64,000 bases of DNA from Choristoneura fumiferana. Its lineage: Eukaryota > Arthropoda > Insecta > Lepidoptera > Tortricidae. Below the pieces are notes generated by a model that saw nothing but the letters and a program-made list of their open reading frames with translations, was not told the origin of the DNA and ran no database searches. The translations under genes and the position numbers were made by a program. Numbering within the stretch: position 1 is the stretch's first letter; each line of letters begins with the position of its first letter. The stretch is from contig NC_133494.1 in assembly GCF_025370935.1 (NCBI RefSeq), forward strand, positions 3,123,692 to 3,187,691, read 5' to 3'. Below, piece by piece: positions 10,824-20,281 of this stretch.

Positions 10824-11380
10824 TTAATTATATACTTTATCAAAATATTCATTCAAATTATAAAATGGTCGAATAATCAAGACCTATCGCCTCTCAAACA
10901 GAGGGTCGTAAAAAAGCCGTGGTGGCCTAGTGGTTTGACCTATCGCCTCTCAAACAGAGGGTCGTGGGTTCAAACCCCGGCTCGCACCTCTGAGTTTTTC
11001 CAAATTCATGTGCGGAATTACATTTGAAATTTACCACGAGCTTTGCGGTGAAGGAAAACATCGTGAGGAAACCTGCACAAACCTGCGAAGCAATTCAATG
11101 GTGCGTGTGAAGTTCCCAATCCGCACTGGGCCCGCGTGGGAACTATAGCCCAAGCCCTCTTGTTCTGAGAGGAGGCCTGTGCCCAGCAGTGGGACGTATA
11201 TAGGCTGGGATGATGATGATGATGATGAATCAAGAAGGATTTTAATTTTCTACAAAATTCACTAATATTATTACATTGTTTTATGTCCTCATTTAAATAA
11301 TTATAAATTTTAATACTATTATATCCAAGACTCCATAACAGACAGATACAACCAACAGCGTAGAACACATTTATTTCAAT
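10824..11380 (-). pseudogene. Jockey/CR1-like LINE reverse-transcriptase C-terminus, split by a SINE
   Basis: On the minus strand 11380-11236 encodes 'LWSLGYNSIKIYNYLNEDI' and 'SEFCRKLKSFLI'. After removing the SINE and one target duplication the same frame continues at 10882 as 'IRPFYNLNEYFDKVYN' and stops at 10824-10826. This matches the usual end of Jockey- or CR1-like proteins ('..IYN.LP..I....F...LK.FL'). A 3' UTR of about 180 bp with an (ATTTC)n tail follows. The upstream domains are missing (5' truncated at about 11380). Confidence 0.75.
10883..11227 (+). mobile_element. tRNA-derived SINE (SINE-B) with 8-bp target duplication and extra 5' piece
   Basis: Flanked by AATCAAGA at 10875-10882 and 11228-11235. 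The standard head starts at 10916 with GCCGTGGTGGCCTAGTGG (A box) and has B box GGTTCAAACCC at 10967-10977. The body runs through AATTACATTTGAAATTTACC and AGGCCTGTGCCCAGCAGTGG to a (GATGAT)n tail. The inserted unit begins 33 bases earlier, with a second copy of the anticodon-arm block CTATCGCCTCTCAAACAGAG followed by AAAAA. It interrupts a LINE coding frame. Confidence 0.9.
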
Positions 11381-11570
11381 ACTGGCTTTTGCCCGCGGCT
11401 TCACCCGCGTGGAATTCGGTTATCGCGCGCTGTTCCCTCGGGAACTGCATTTTTTCGGGATAAAAAGTAGCCTATGTCACTGTCTGGCCCATAAACTATC
11501 TATCTTTATGCGAAAAATCGCTCCGTTTCGACGTGAAAGAGGGACAAACACACACGTGGTTAGTATGGAT
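11381..11570 (-). repeat. CTAG-type dispersed repeat (helitron-like or SINE-like), copy
   Basis: Begins CTGGCTTTTGCCCGCGGCTT, includes CGGGATAAAAAGTAGCCTAT and CGCTCCGTTTCGACGTGAAA, and ends in an ACAAACACACACG tract. Similar copies are at 24411-24636, 43719-43939, 47480-47690, 49658-49875 and 50223-50451. The invariant end at AAAAGCTAGT would suit a helitron 3' end, but the class is not proven here. Confidence 0.75.
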
Positions 11571-11575
11571 GGATT

Positions 11576-11700
11576 ATTTATAGGGGGTATACAGGGTGGC
11601 CCATTTATATCGGTCAGTATGGGAAAGTCTGAAACTATACGACATACGAAAATTTCTTCTTAGGAACCATGACATCGATTTTAATAACAAGAAAAACTGC
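11576..11700 (+). repeat. Possible TE end with CAGGGTGGCCCATTTAT
   Basis: ACAGGGTGGCCCATTTATAT near 11592 is a widespread insect TE-end motif. The other end is not visible. Confidence 0.35.
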
Positions 11701-11770
11701 ATTCATGCATTAAAAAAAACCTGTACTCAGCTCGGGAATCGAACCCGGTTGTTTTGACACGGTTGTTTGG

Positions 11771-11794
11771 TGAGAGAGAGAGAGAGAGAGAGAA
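11771..11794 (+). repeat. (GA)n microsatellite
   Basis: About twelve GA units following TTTGGTGAGA. It precedes an A-rich stretch without coding sign. Confidence 0.9.
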
Positions 11795-11925
11795 ACATTT
11801 ATTTACACCATATTCGATACATATAAAAATACATTAGATGTAAAGAGTAAAAAAATAACATCGAATAGTATAAAGTGGGCCCCACTCAGCATAAGGTTAC
11901 GGTAAGCCGCAACGCTGTATTAGAT

Positions 11926-12710
11926 TAGACAATACCGGCCTCTGATACACATACTCATGAAATAATGTAAAGCCGAGTTTAGACTTGCAAGAATAATCGT
12001 GCAAGTTGCATTACATTGCGGCGCTCAATTGACCACTACAAACTCGTTGGCTTTACGGCCTCGCAATATAATGCAACTTGCACAATTTCTCTTGCAATTC
12101 TAAACTAGGCTTAACGCTAAGTAGGCATTATTATTAATCGATGATACGTTGTAAGTGTGCAGCAATCAGCGACAGATAAATCGCTCCCGATTTTCCTTCG
12201 CTGATCATAATTTATTATGTAAGCTATTAAAATATCATGAATAAATAAATAAAAAATAAAAAATCGTCACTATACTCGTCAATGTATGACCAGCTATGGA
12301 CAAAGTAAGGTTGACATCTTAAGTTCCAGTTTTAGTGCTCAAACTTAAGATTAAAGCGTGGTCAAGTAATCCCTCTTCATTGCGAGGCGTGCCGCGACAG
12401 ACAAAATACGTAAGATTAATGATGTTGGCTTAAACCGTCGCTTCCAAAAGCATTAGGTTTCAAGTTTCAAGTCATATTAAACACGTTTTGAAATTGTTAT
12501 ACTTAAAGGGGCCGTATTGCCAAAACCCGAGTTTAGACTTGAAAGAAAAATCGTGCAAGTTGCATTACATTGCGAGGCCGTAAAGCCAACGAGTTTGTAG
12601 TGGTCAATCGAGCGCCGCAATGTAATGCAACTTGCACGATTATTCTTGCAAGTCTAAACTCGGCTTTACATTATTTTATCAGTATGTGTATCAGAAGCCG
12701 GTATTGTCAA
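11926..12710. repeat. Composite palindrome: two inverted MITE copies forming a larger inverted repeat
   Basis: Copy 1 at 11966-12113 and copy 2 at 12522-12667 are each palindromes (block GCAAGTTGCATTACATTGCG mirrored in each). They are inverted relative to each other. The outer matching sequence, CAATACCGGCCTCTGATACA (11931) and its complement near 12705, extends the pairing. Between them, 12114-12521 holds unassigned AT-rich sequence. Confidence 0.8.
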
Positions 12711-13015
12711 AACAGCCGGGTCTTTATAGCCTCTCACAGTTTTGTCTAAGGACCGAAATAGGTCGTTAACCCGGCTGTCCACTACTATGGCCGAACCCAC
12801 CTCGTTAGGGGTGTAATTGGAGGTTCCGAGATTCCGTAAATGTTAATTGTCCAAGGCTACGACGTCTAGAGGCCTTGTCTAAATCACTCAGTCATAATCT
12901 TTTAGACCGCTTCTTTCCCTCACATAGTACCTATAGGACAAGGGTAGAGAGAGACAAATGCGATCGCGTGTATTCACGCGTTAGACAATGCAGCTTCAGG
13001 GGTCATGTTGTCTAA
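12711..13015. other. Unassigned; small inverted repeat
   Basis: AGCCGGGT at 12715 pairs with ACCCGGCT near 12770. Nothing else recognised. Confidence 0.4.
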
Positions 13016-13023
13016 GGCCTGTA

Positions 13024-13503
13024 CTGTATTCACTTTGATTAGTGATTAGTGCAGCAGGGCTACTACAAAACTTGAAACTCGAAGTTCCTGTCGTGCGGTC
13101 CCTCTGACACTATTTAATACGAGAGCGAGAGGGACGACACGAACTTCGAGTTTCGTAGTAGCCCTGCAGGTGCTTAGCGATTAGGAGAAAACACGTGAGT
13201 ACAACGATTGATTAGTGCTAGTGATTTAACCTGCATAGTAAAGTGATTGGAAGCGTGTTCTATTTTTTTGCGAGTGGACTGCGAGTAGCGTTCCCTTTCC
13301 CCTCACTCGCAGCGTCTGCCACTAAACACGTTTGGACAGCAGTTGTTAGTGTTCAGTGTTTAGCGTCACTACTCGCACTACACAAACTTGCACTAATCAC
13401 CCGCAATAGCCACTAAACAGAATTGGACACTACTCGCACTACACACCTGCACTAATCACTCGCACTTACTAATCACCTGCACTAATCATGGGAAAGTGAA
13501 TAC
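13024..13503. mobile_element. hAT-like non-autonomous element rich in subterminal repeats
   Basis: The ends carry GTATTCACTTT (13027) and its complement AAAGTGAATAC (13493-13503). The flanks GGCCTGTA (13016-13023) and GGCCTGTT (13504-13511) match at 7 of 8 bases, which fits an 8-bp target duplication. The motif TGATTAGTG or CACTAATCA occurs repeatedly near both ends (13037-13054, 13208-13225, 13390-13490). Palindromic MITE R copy 2 is nested at 13055-13166. No transposase. Confidence 0.65.
13055..13166. mobile_element. Palindromic MITE family R, copy 2 (complete)
   Basis: CAGGGCTACTACAAAACTTG at the left is mirrored by TTTCGTAGTAGCCCTG at the right. The centre is GACACTATTTAATACGAGAG. It is a full hairpin, nested in the hAT-like element. 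Confidence 0.8.
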
Positions 13504-13528
13504 GGCCTGTTTTAACGTGCGCTCGTAA

Positions 13529-13958
13529 TGAGGGCTATTGCGTATGAATTCGCCACTAGAGGCGCTAGTGTAGCGTGAGGTCTCCGAAATGTCAAATCTC
13601 ATAGTTATTGGGTGAGCTACGCGGGTTAATTTATAATTAGAATAATTTTGTGAATATTTTGCAATATCTAAAATTAATTATGGCAAATATGCGTTCCGGG
13701 GCAATGAATGTCTGTGTTTTGAACTTTTGAGACAGTTTTGTCTTTCGGAAACCTTTGTCTTCCCTTTTTTCCGAACAAAACGGGGACTATGCAACACTGT
13801 GGCATGCTCGATATTTTTACGGTACGGTTTTAAAGTGTGTAAATATGATTTTAATCTAAACTTTGTTTTCACGCCCGCAATAACAGACTTTGAAAGCCAT
13901 ACTTAAAAACCTCACGCAACAGTGCGCCATCTAGTGAGACAAAAAACGATAGCCCTCA
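13529..13958 (+). mobile_element. MITE family U, copy 1 (~430 bp, short TIRs)
   Basis: Ends ATGAGGGCTAT and ATAGCCCTCAT are inverted repeats. Inside lie CGCCACTAGAGGCGCTAGTG near the left and GCGCCATCTAGTGAGAC near the right. Copies: 17182-17606, 27643-28062 (inverted) and 52496-52905. Open frames across it are not conserved between copies, so it is non-coding. Confidence 0.85.
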
Positions 13959-14460
13959 TTGCGTTCTAGTGAACGTAGAAAGAGATAATAACTCTTTTTA
14001 CCCTCATCCTTTATCGCTGAATGAAAAGAAATGGTGAATGTGATTGACAAATGGTTTTGGATTCGGCTTTTTGCGAGTAGCCCCGTAAAAACACTATTGA
14101 GACAAGTATGAAACGTGTTAGGGTTGCAGTAATATCGAAAAGGCTTGGTTTTGTGGACCTGCATTTGCTAGAATTTACACTTACCATACTTGCCGACTTT
14201 AGGAAAAAGTAAGCCGCGGCGAAACTAAGCAAAACACTGGAATATTACATGGTTTTTTTTTTCAGAGGTACTGTGTCAAAATGGCAATAGAATAGCGGTA
14301 TTTTTTTGGATACGTGAAAAATATTTTTGCAAAATTATTATTTTTGGTTGACAAATGTTCCATACAAGAATCGATGTTCTAAGTGTACCGCGTCAAAGGC
14401 GTGACTATTAATACATCGTAAATCAAAAATGTCCATGAAAATTTTTAATCTGCTAAAAAA
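13959..14460. other. Unassigned stretch
   Basis: Overlapping short minus-strand frames at 13931-14232 show no family that I know, and the longest lacks an ATG. I do not call a gene. Confidence 0.4.
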
Positions 14461-14760
14461 GGAAGTTATTGCAACATACATATACAATTTTGAACATGAA
14501 ACTACCGTGAGACTCACTCATATTAAATATAATGACCCGGATAACTCACGTCTTAAATCGAGTTTAGCTCGACATGTTTCGGGCTAATCCGTAGCCCTTC
14601 GTCTTCGGAGCAACGCGACTCAGCGGCTGCTGCAACACGCGCACTGCGCGCCGCCGCTCTGCTCGCGCGACTACCCGACGAAACTGACACCGGCACACAA
14701 CTACCCGCGTTTTCATCATCATTACAACTGTCAAATGTATGAATGTAAATGTATTACAAA
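14461..14760 (+). repeat. Dispersed repeat with GACATGTTTCGGGCTAATCC block
   Basis: Contains GAAACTACCGTGAGACTCAC, then GACATGTTTCGGGCTAATCC and AGCCCTTCGTCTTCGGAG, then a GC-rich stretch. These blocks are common in lepidopteran genomes; I do not know the element class. One copy here. Confidence 0.5.
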
Positions 14761-14775
14761 ATCAATTTGAGTGTT

Positions 14776-15200
14776 TTTAACCCCCGACGCAAAAAGAGGG
14801 GTGTTATTGCTGGCACCAGTCCACGTCGCCGGCTGCAGCGCTGATATTAATAATTCTTTTTTTACAGATAACCGTGTACAGTATGCTCTGGACTTGTTGA
14901 AAACATAACGATTTATTAAGATACGCTGGATAGTCGTTTAGCCGGGAACCAGTTAAATTATACGTGCTTAAAGTTTAATAACCAACAAAAAGAACATTGT
15001 CACTTCAAAGTTCAATATCTCAAAAACGCCTGAACCGATTTTAATAAAACATATTTAAGAACCATCGCTAGAAAACCTGCTTTCAAATAAAAAAAACGCA
15101 TTCAAATCAGTACACCCTTTTAAGAGCTACGTACCCTTTTAAGACAGACACACATAGCGGTCAAACTTATAACACCCCTCTTTTTGCGTCGGAGGTTAAA
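14776..15200. repeat. CCCCCGACGC repeat in inverted (foldback) arrangement
   Basis: TTTTAACCCCCGACGCAAAA at 14777 is mirrored by TTTTTGCGTCGGAGGTTAAA at 15181-15200. The right arm is a longer inverted copy of the family (CCTGCTTTCAAATAAAA and TAGCGGTCAAACTTATAACA). The left arm is short. The spacer 14815-15000 is unassigned. Confidence 0.7.
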
Positions 15201-15202
15201 AA

Positions 15203-15395
15203 TAATCATCATCATCCCAGCTGTATACCTATAATCAACTGCACGGGCACAGGCCTCCTCTCATAATGAGAGAGCTTAGGGTCGTAATTCTCTCGAGGGC
15301 CCAGTGCGCGTTGGAAACTTCACACACACACATCATTGAATTGCTTCGCAGTTTTTTGCAGGTTTCCTCACGTACGATGATTTCCTTTGTCATAA
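15203..15395 (-). mobile_element. SINE-B fragment, head lost
   Basis: Begins with ATCATCATCATCCCAGC (the reversed tail) and continues through CACAGGCCTCCTCTCA and TTGAATTGCTTCGCAG to TTTCCTTTGTC, where it is cut off before the tRNA-like head. Confidence 0.75.
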
Positions 15396-15924
15396 GATTG
15401 GTTTAGGTTATGTTTGGTTTTTAATAATCCCGGAAAGTTGTAAATTTCTGAGAACGCAAGTGTTAAGTGACAACATCAAACTAGACCACACTTAAAATTA
15501 AACAGAAAAAAAAGTAAATGGCAAAGGCAAATTTATGTGAAAGTATAAGTATTTTCTACTTTTACACTTTTGGTCAATGGTAACACTATTCTGCATTTGG
15601 GCCCATTCAACGCCTTTAATGCGAAAACGAGGCCTTTTCCACACAACAATAGATTAAAAGTAACGTCCGGCCATACAGAGCTGCTTTATTGTGCATTATA
15701 CCCTTTCACAACGTCCACACAGAATAGTAACCCACACAGTGTAAGTAGTAGTCCATAGTGGGGTATCGACGTTCACTTCCCGCCTTAGAGAAAGTTGTTC
15801 AATCACTGATCTGGATGTACTTAAGACATAATAATCTCTCTGATATCCTAATATTGTAAATGCCAAAGTTTTTCTTGTTTCTGTTTCCGCCACCTACTTG
15901 TGACATAATGATAAGATCTTGTGC
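15396..15924. other. Unassigned stretch
   Basis: No repeat family or coding signal recognised. Confidence 0.4.
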
Positions 15925-16060
15925 CCAAATGGTTGTCTGGACGAGATCGCTTTTAAGCGATAAGACCGCCTATTGTCTACCCTGGTCCTGTGTTTACCTT
16001 TATTATACATTTTTTAACTCCCGACGCAAAAAGAGTGTTATAAGTTTGACCGTTATATCC
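15925..16060 (+). mobile_element. LINE 3' UTR fragment followed by a CCCGACGC repeat piece
   Basis: GTCTGGACGAGATCGCTTTT...AAGCGATAAGACCGCCTATTG matches the LINE 3' UTR at 18773-18830 (minus) and 4120. From 16015, AACTCCCGACGCAAAAAGAG is a truncated copy of the CCCCCGACGC family. Confidence 0.6.
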
Positions 16061-17181
16061 GTTTATCCGTTATATCCCACGGGATAGGGATAGATTCTCG
16101 AAATTTCAACTGAGTTTAGAGTACTTAATGACTTTTGGCACGGGTGCTATATACGTCAATGAAATCCATGGTGCATTTTGTGGGAATTCCCATGGGAACT
16201 TAGTAAATTCCGGAATATAATTAAATATTCCAACTGATGTAACGTACCTATCTATCTAATAATTAAAAATTGATCCCGAGTATCCTCAAAATCCCTAGTA
16301 ATAAACCGAAAAGGCAAAGCAAAGTCTGCGTCTGTTCACTGTTCTACTTAAAACTTTATAATCCTCTACATAAACTATTGCCTGGAAGTTATAAAGCTAG
16401 TGAAATTATTATGTTTTAGAACTGCTGCCATGATTTTTAATGGATTAAAACTTTAATGTCGCGGAATTGCTGTCCTGGCTTCTGGTTTACTGGGTAGAAA
16501 GTCGTTTTATGAACCCAATACATTGATGCCGTACTACCACGTACAATGTTCTTTGTAACAAAATAAGTTATTGTACAAAATATTTTTAAAAGAAACTTTT
16601 TTTGCTGATTGTCCTTTTTACTCGATTGAAGGAGGGTTATGTTTTCCGAGCGAGTATATTTCGTTGGTCGTCTCTGCAGCCTGGCTCTATACAAAATTTG
16701 AACTTCGTATTAAAAAATGTGTTATAAACTTTGGATATCAAATGAAAGCTACCTAATTATTAGCCGATTCTAAATATAACATATTCTAATTATGTATAAT
16801 ACTTTTAAGCTACTATTTTCACAGAAATATCAATAAAGTATAAAATAAAGTAATACATTAAAAAAATATCATAAAACCCGACTGTCTCAATAAGGCCCCG
16901 TTTATTGGAGCGTACTACCACAGAATCAAAAGCAGATATTGAATATATACCTACCTGGCAAAGGATATTTTTAAAACTAGTAGTATTTCCAATATTTACA
17001 ATGAATATTGTAATTTATTACTAAAACAATAAGGTTGAATTTCAAAATCAATGCATGTGGTCGCTAAATCGCCTTTGCCTTATTAAGGGTTAAAAAAACT
17101 AAAAAGAAGAAAACAGGTCTAGTGATTTAGAACTGCTAAGTAGGTAACTTAAAATTTATTCGGTTTAAAATTCATCGGTCA
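16061..17181. other. Unassigned stretch
   Basis: Over 1 kb without a recognised repeat, inverted repeat or coding signal. The short frames at 16437-16756 overlap on both strands and look like chance. Confidence 0.4.
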
Positions 17182-17606
17182 ATGAGGGCTATCGCGTATG
17201 AATTCGCCACTAGAGGCGCTAGTGTAGCGTGAGGTCTCCGAAATGTCAAATCTCATAGTTTTTGGGTGAGCTACGCGGCTTTATTTATAATTAGAATAAT
17301 TTTGTGAATATTTTGCAATATCTGAAATTAATTATGGCAAATATGCGTTCCGGGGCAATGAATGTCTGTGTTTTGAGACAGTTTTGTCTTTCGGAAACCT
17401 TTGTCCTCCCTTTTTTCCGAACAAAACGGGGACTATGCAACACTGTGGCATGCTCGATATTTATGTGGTACGGTTTTAAGGTGTATTAAATATTATTTTA
17501 ATCTAAACTTTGTTTTCACGCCCGTAATAACAGACTTTGAAAGCCATACTTAAAAACCTCACGCAACAGTGCGCCATCTAGTGAGACAAAAAACGATAGC
17601 CCTCAT
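17182..17606 (+). mobile_element. MITE family U, copy 2
   Basis: Same ends (ATGAGGGCTATCG and CGATAGCCCTCAT) and same internal order as the copy at 13529, which is very similar apart from small indels. Confidence 0.88.
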
Positions 17607-18146
17607 CTCACCTTTTTCACCAAAAAGAATTCTACCTACATAATTATGCCGTAAAATCTGAAACGTCGAAAGACAAGCTACTTATAAGACAGCGTCACGT
17701 CTAAGGTAAAAACGAGCGCAAATTACTTTGATCTGGAATTAAACTTCCAAATGCAAATCGGAAAATTAAGGCCTCCCTTTCTTTCGGGTCGGCCATCTGT
17801 TATGCTGTAATCGGCCCTTCCCGGCTCCCTGGGTAGTGTTGCCAGAGCAATATCGGAAAAATCCGAAGATCTTTTATATTTTGTCACCTATGGCGGATTT
17901 AAGCGAGGATAGTGCTCCAGCAAATGTTTCCGCGCTCCGACTTCTGGCCGTAGGGTGTGGTGTTCCATCGTTTTAGGGTAGCAACGAAGACTACGTCCAA
18001 AAATCCCTAATTTTTTTCTTTACGTCTTTTTTGTGTTTTTTTTTGTATAATTTGAATTTTACAGCGCATTGGTTTTTACTGTAATGCTGTATTTTTTTTT
18101 AATAAATAAATAATTTCCAGTGACGTTCACGTAGGCGGCCGGCGGT
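17607..18146. other. Unassigned stretch
   Basis: Nothing recognised; poly-T tracts near 18010-18110. Confidence 0.4.
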
Positions 18147-18440
18147 TCGGTTGACGGTCGGATAGCCCAGATTTAGAGACCCTGATTACGAGGCTTGAGG
18201 TCCTGGAGTCGGTCGGGCAGATATTTGTATGAAAAAAATAGTAAAGTTTGTCAATATTGCTGGATGTTAAATATTTATTTAAGTATCTATTTGTATACCC
18301 GTGTGGTGTCTGGTTAGAATTAAACCTCTCCATTTCTTACGTGGATGACTTAAGAGGCGACAAAGGATATAGGTTCCTCAAAGGATATAGGCCTACAATT
18401 GGTACAATAGTACCCAGCAGTGGGACGTATATAGGCTGGG
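18147..18440 (+). mobile_element. Degenerate SINE-A and a SINE-B tail remnant
   Basis: 18147-18300 follows SINE-A: GGATAGCCCAGATTTAGAGA (mutated A box region), ACTACG-like and CGGGCAGATATTTGTATGAA. At 18411-18440, ACCCAGCAGTGGGACGTATA and GGCTGGGATG is the very 3' end of SINE-B. A 171-residue open frame over this region (18248-18763) is a product of these repeats. Confidence 0.6.
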
Positions 18441-18720
18441 ATGGATTTATACAAATTCAGTTCATCGGTTATTTAATTACAGCTGGTAGCACCGAACCTC
18501 CGGGTAAAAAATGTACCCCGGTACATCTGACGAGCTCTGTCGTCTTGGGGCGAATACTAATGGAACTATCGTTGACTTTGAGGGTCCTAAAATGTCAAGA
18601 GCCTGAGCCTGCGAGTATTTGTGTTGAGTTAAGATCTCCTTTGGAAGGTGTGGGGAATATTGTGTTAGGTTTTTCACATTGCGGGACAGCGTGGCTATCC
18701 TTTGTTTCACTTTCACGCAT
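18441..18720. other. Unassigned stretch
   Basis: Open on both strands but without a recognised family. It lies directly downstream of the minus-strand LINE and may include part of its flank. Confidence 0.35.
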
Positions 18721-19291
18721 TAAGTACAATAAAAATATTCTTACAGAGACATTACAAAAATAGAAAAAATCAGGTAGACAATAGGTTGTCTTATCGCTAA
18801 AAAGCGATCTCTTCCAGACAACCTATTTCTGAGAAATTAATAAATATGAACAGACTAATGTAGGTGGCAGAGATAACAGACAGGAGAAACGTAGAATTAA
18901 TAGACAATAAATATTAAAAACAATACAAAAATATAATATAAATTAAGTAAATAAACAAATACATCAAATATAATACCTATAAACTACATATATACTTAAT
19001 ACAAAATATGAAAAGGCCGCATGTGAGAAAAGGAATTTAAAAAGGAAATTAAAGAAACAATACAAACAAAAAGTATAGAGAAGGATCAAAAACTGGGGAT
19101 TAAGTAAGTGACAGATAGTGAGCCTTTAGGAGGTCTTTAAAAATGGGAAGGGATTTCGCTTGCCTTAACGCCAAAGGAAGAGAATTCCAAAGACGAATGG
19201 CAGTCATAGTAAAGGAGTTATGATAGAATTTTGAATTTGGATTTAAGTACATAACTGATTGCCATGAAATTTTGCATTCATCAATCATCAT
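18721..19291 (-). pseudogene. Jockey/CR1-like LINE: reverse-transcriptase C-terminus plus 3' UTR
   Basis: The minus-strand frame 19291-19100 encodes 'NSFTMTAIRLWNSLPLALRQ' followed by 'LPIFKDLLKAHYLSLT', the signature of Jockey/CR1-like C-termini (RLWNSLP..I....F...L..). The 3' UTR (to about 18721) includes the hairpin-like block GGAAGAGATCGCTTTTTAGC near 18810, also present at 4120 and 15940. This ties those orphan fragments to this LINE. All upstream domains are missing. Confidence 0.8.
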
Positions 19292-19403
19292 GTTAGAATG
19301 CCCAGATTAAACAATACAATGCATATCTGTTCTTTCGAAAAAATGCAGCCTTCCCGAGGGATAACCGCAAGTTTGTTTTAAATTATTATTATTATTTAGA
19401 AGC

Positions 19404-19601
19404 CTGTAGAGGTGTCCCACTGCCGGGCAAAGGCCTCTCCCCATGTCCTCCACTCTACCCGGTCTTGGAAGGCGTCCAGATCATCCCGCCATCGACGCCT
19501 GGGTCTGCCACGCCACCGTAGACCGTTTTGTGGTATCCAGTCTGTGGCTATTTTAGCCCACCTATTGGGTTCCATACGGCTGACGTGGCCTGCCCAGTCC
19601 C
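19404..19601 (-). pseudogene. C-terminus of a second RTE-like LINE subfamily
   Basis: The minus strand from 19601 reads 'DWAGHVSRMEPNRWAKIATD', then 'LRWRGRPRRRWRDDLDAFQD' and 'WRTWGEAFARQWD', without a stop. The layout (WAGH, RGRP..RW.DDL, W...EAF..QW) parallels the RTE-type tail at 9374-9691 but differs in residues, so it is a separate lineage. It is 5' truncated and has no (GATGAT)n tail. Confidence 0.75.
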
Positions 19602-19859
19602 ATAATAATAAGTATAATATTAATAAGAATAAATTTATTTATTTCGACTAACTCATATCGGATTTTATAAAACGCTTGGTGTGCATGCGGTACAATTACA
19701 ATTCATTAAACTTTATTGCTTGCGGTAGTTGCGGTTTCTCATTTCTTCAATATATATGCGACAGGAAACTGATAGCGGTTGAAAAGCTCGTAGAACTACC
19801 CACGTACAGAAATATTACCGTTTTCTTTCAAAGTTAGGGTCAGGAGTACTCTAAACCGA

Positions 19860-19952
19860 CGTGCATGCATGAAAAGATTGATGAATGTAGAGGAAGCGAG
19901 AGTTGTATGCCAGAATCGTAGCAAGTGGAAGGACGTAGTCTCTGCCTACCCC
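19860..19952 (+). pseudogene. LINE C-terminal fragment, split by a poly(A) retroposon
   Basis: Frame from 19865: 'MKRLMNVEEARVVCQNRSK', then 'WKDVVSAYPF'. The matching 3' continuation TTGGGAAAGAGGCGTGATTT resumes at 20236 and ends in (TATG)n at 20257-20278. A second copy of this 3' end (TACCCCATTTGGGTATACAG) is at 23940-23995. The interruption is a poly(A) retroposon in minus orientation. Confidence 0.65.
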
Positions 19953-20231
19953 TTTTTTTTTTTATTCGACTCGATGGCAAACGAGCAAGTGGGTCTCCTG
20001 ATGGTAAGAGATCACCACCGCCCATAAACATCTGCAACACCAGGGGTATTGCAGATGCGTTGCCAACCTAGAGGCCCAAGATGGGATACCTCAAGTGCCA
20101 GTAATTTCACCGGCTGTCTTACTCTCCACGCCGAAACACAACAGTGCAAGCACTGCTGCTTCACGGCAGGATTAAGTAAGAAGGTGGTAGCAATCCGGGC
20201 GGACCTTGCACAAGGTCCTACCACCTGCAAA
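19953..20231 (-). mobile_element. Poly(A) retroposon (PAR), full-length copy
   Basis: In minus orientation it starts GCAGGTGGTAGGACCTTGTG, passes CGTGAAGCAGCAGTGCTTGC and GGTTGGCAACGCATCTGCAA, and ends CGAGTCGAATAAAAAAAAAA. The flanks ACCCC-TT and ACCCCGTT look like a diverged target duplication. Other copies: 22709-22990, 32291-32567, 36603-36874, 46899-47178 and 60050-60275, with 5'-truncated ones at 23579, 38104 and 59578. No obvious tRNA-like A and B boxes. Confidence 0.85.
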
Positions 20232-20281
20232 ACCCCGTTGGGAAAGAGGCGTGATTTTATGTATGTATGTATGTATGTGTC

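Noticed and set aside
11018..11404. 128-residue minus-strand frame
   Set aside because: Artificial fusion of SINE-B and LINE readings. Only the LINE part is kept, as a split pseudogene.
14011..14232. Minus-strand frame starting like a signal peptide ('SFAAAYFFLKSAS') and followed by a donor-like GTAAGT
   Set aside because: It starts at a non-ATG codon, has no second exon that I can see, and shows no family similarity.
18248..18763. 171-residue open frame, the longest in the window
   Set aside because: It runs through a degenerate SINE-A, a SINE-B tail and flank, with no domain and no codon pattern expected of a gene.
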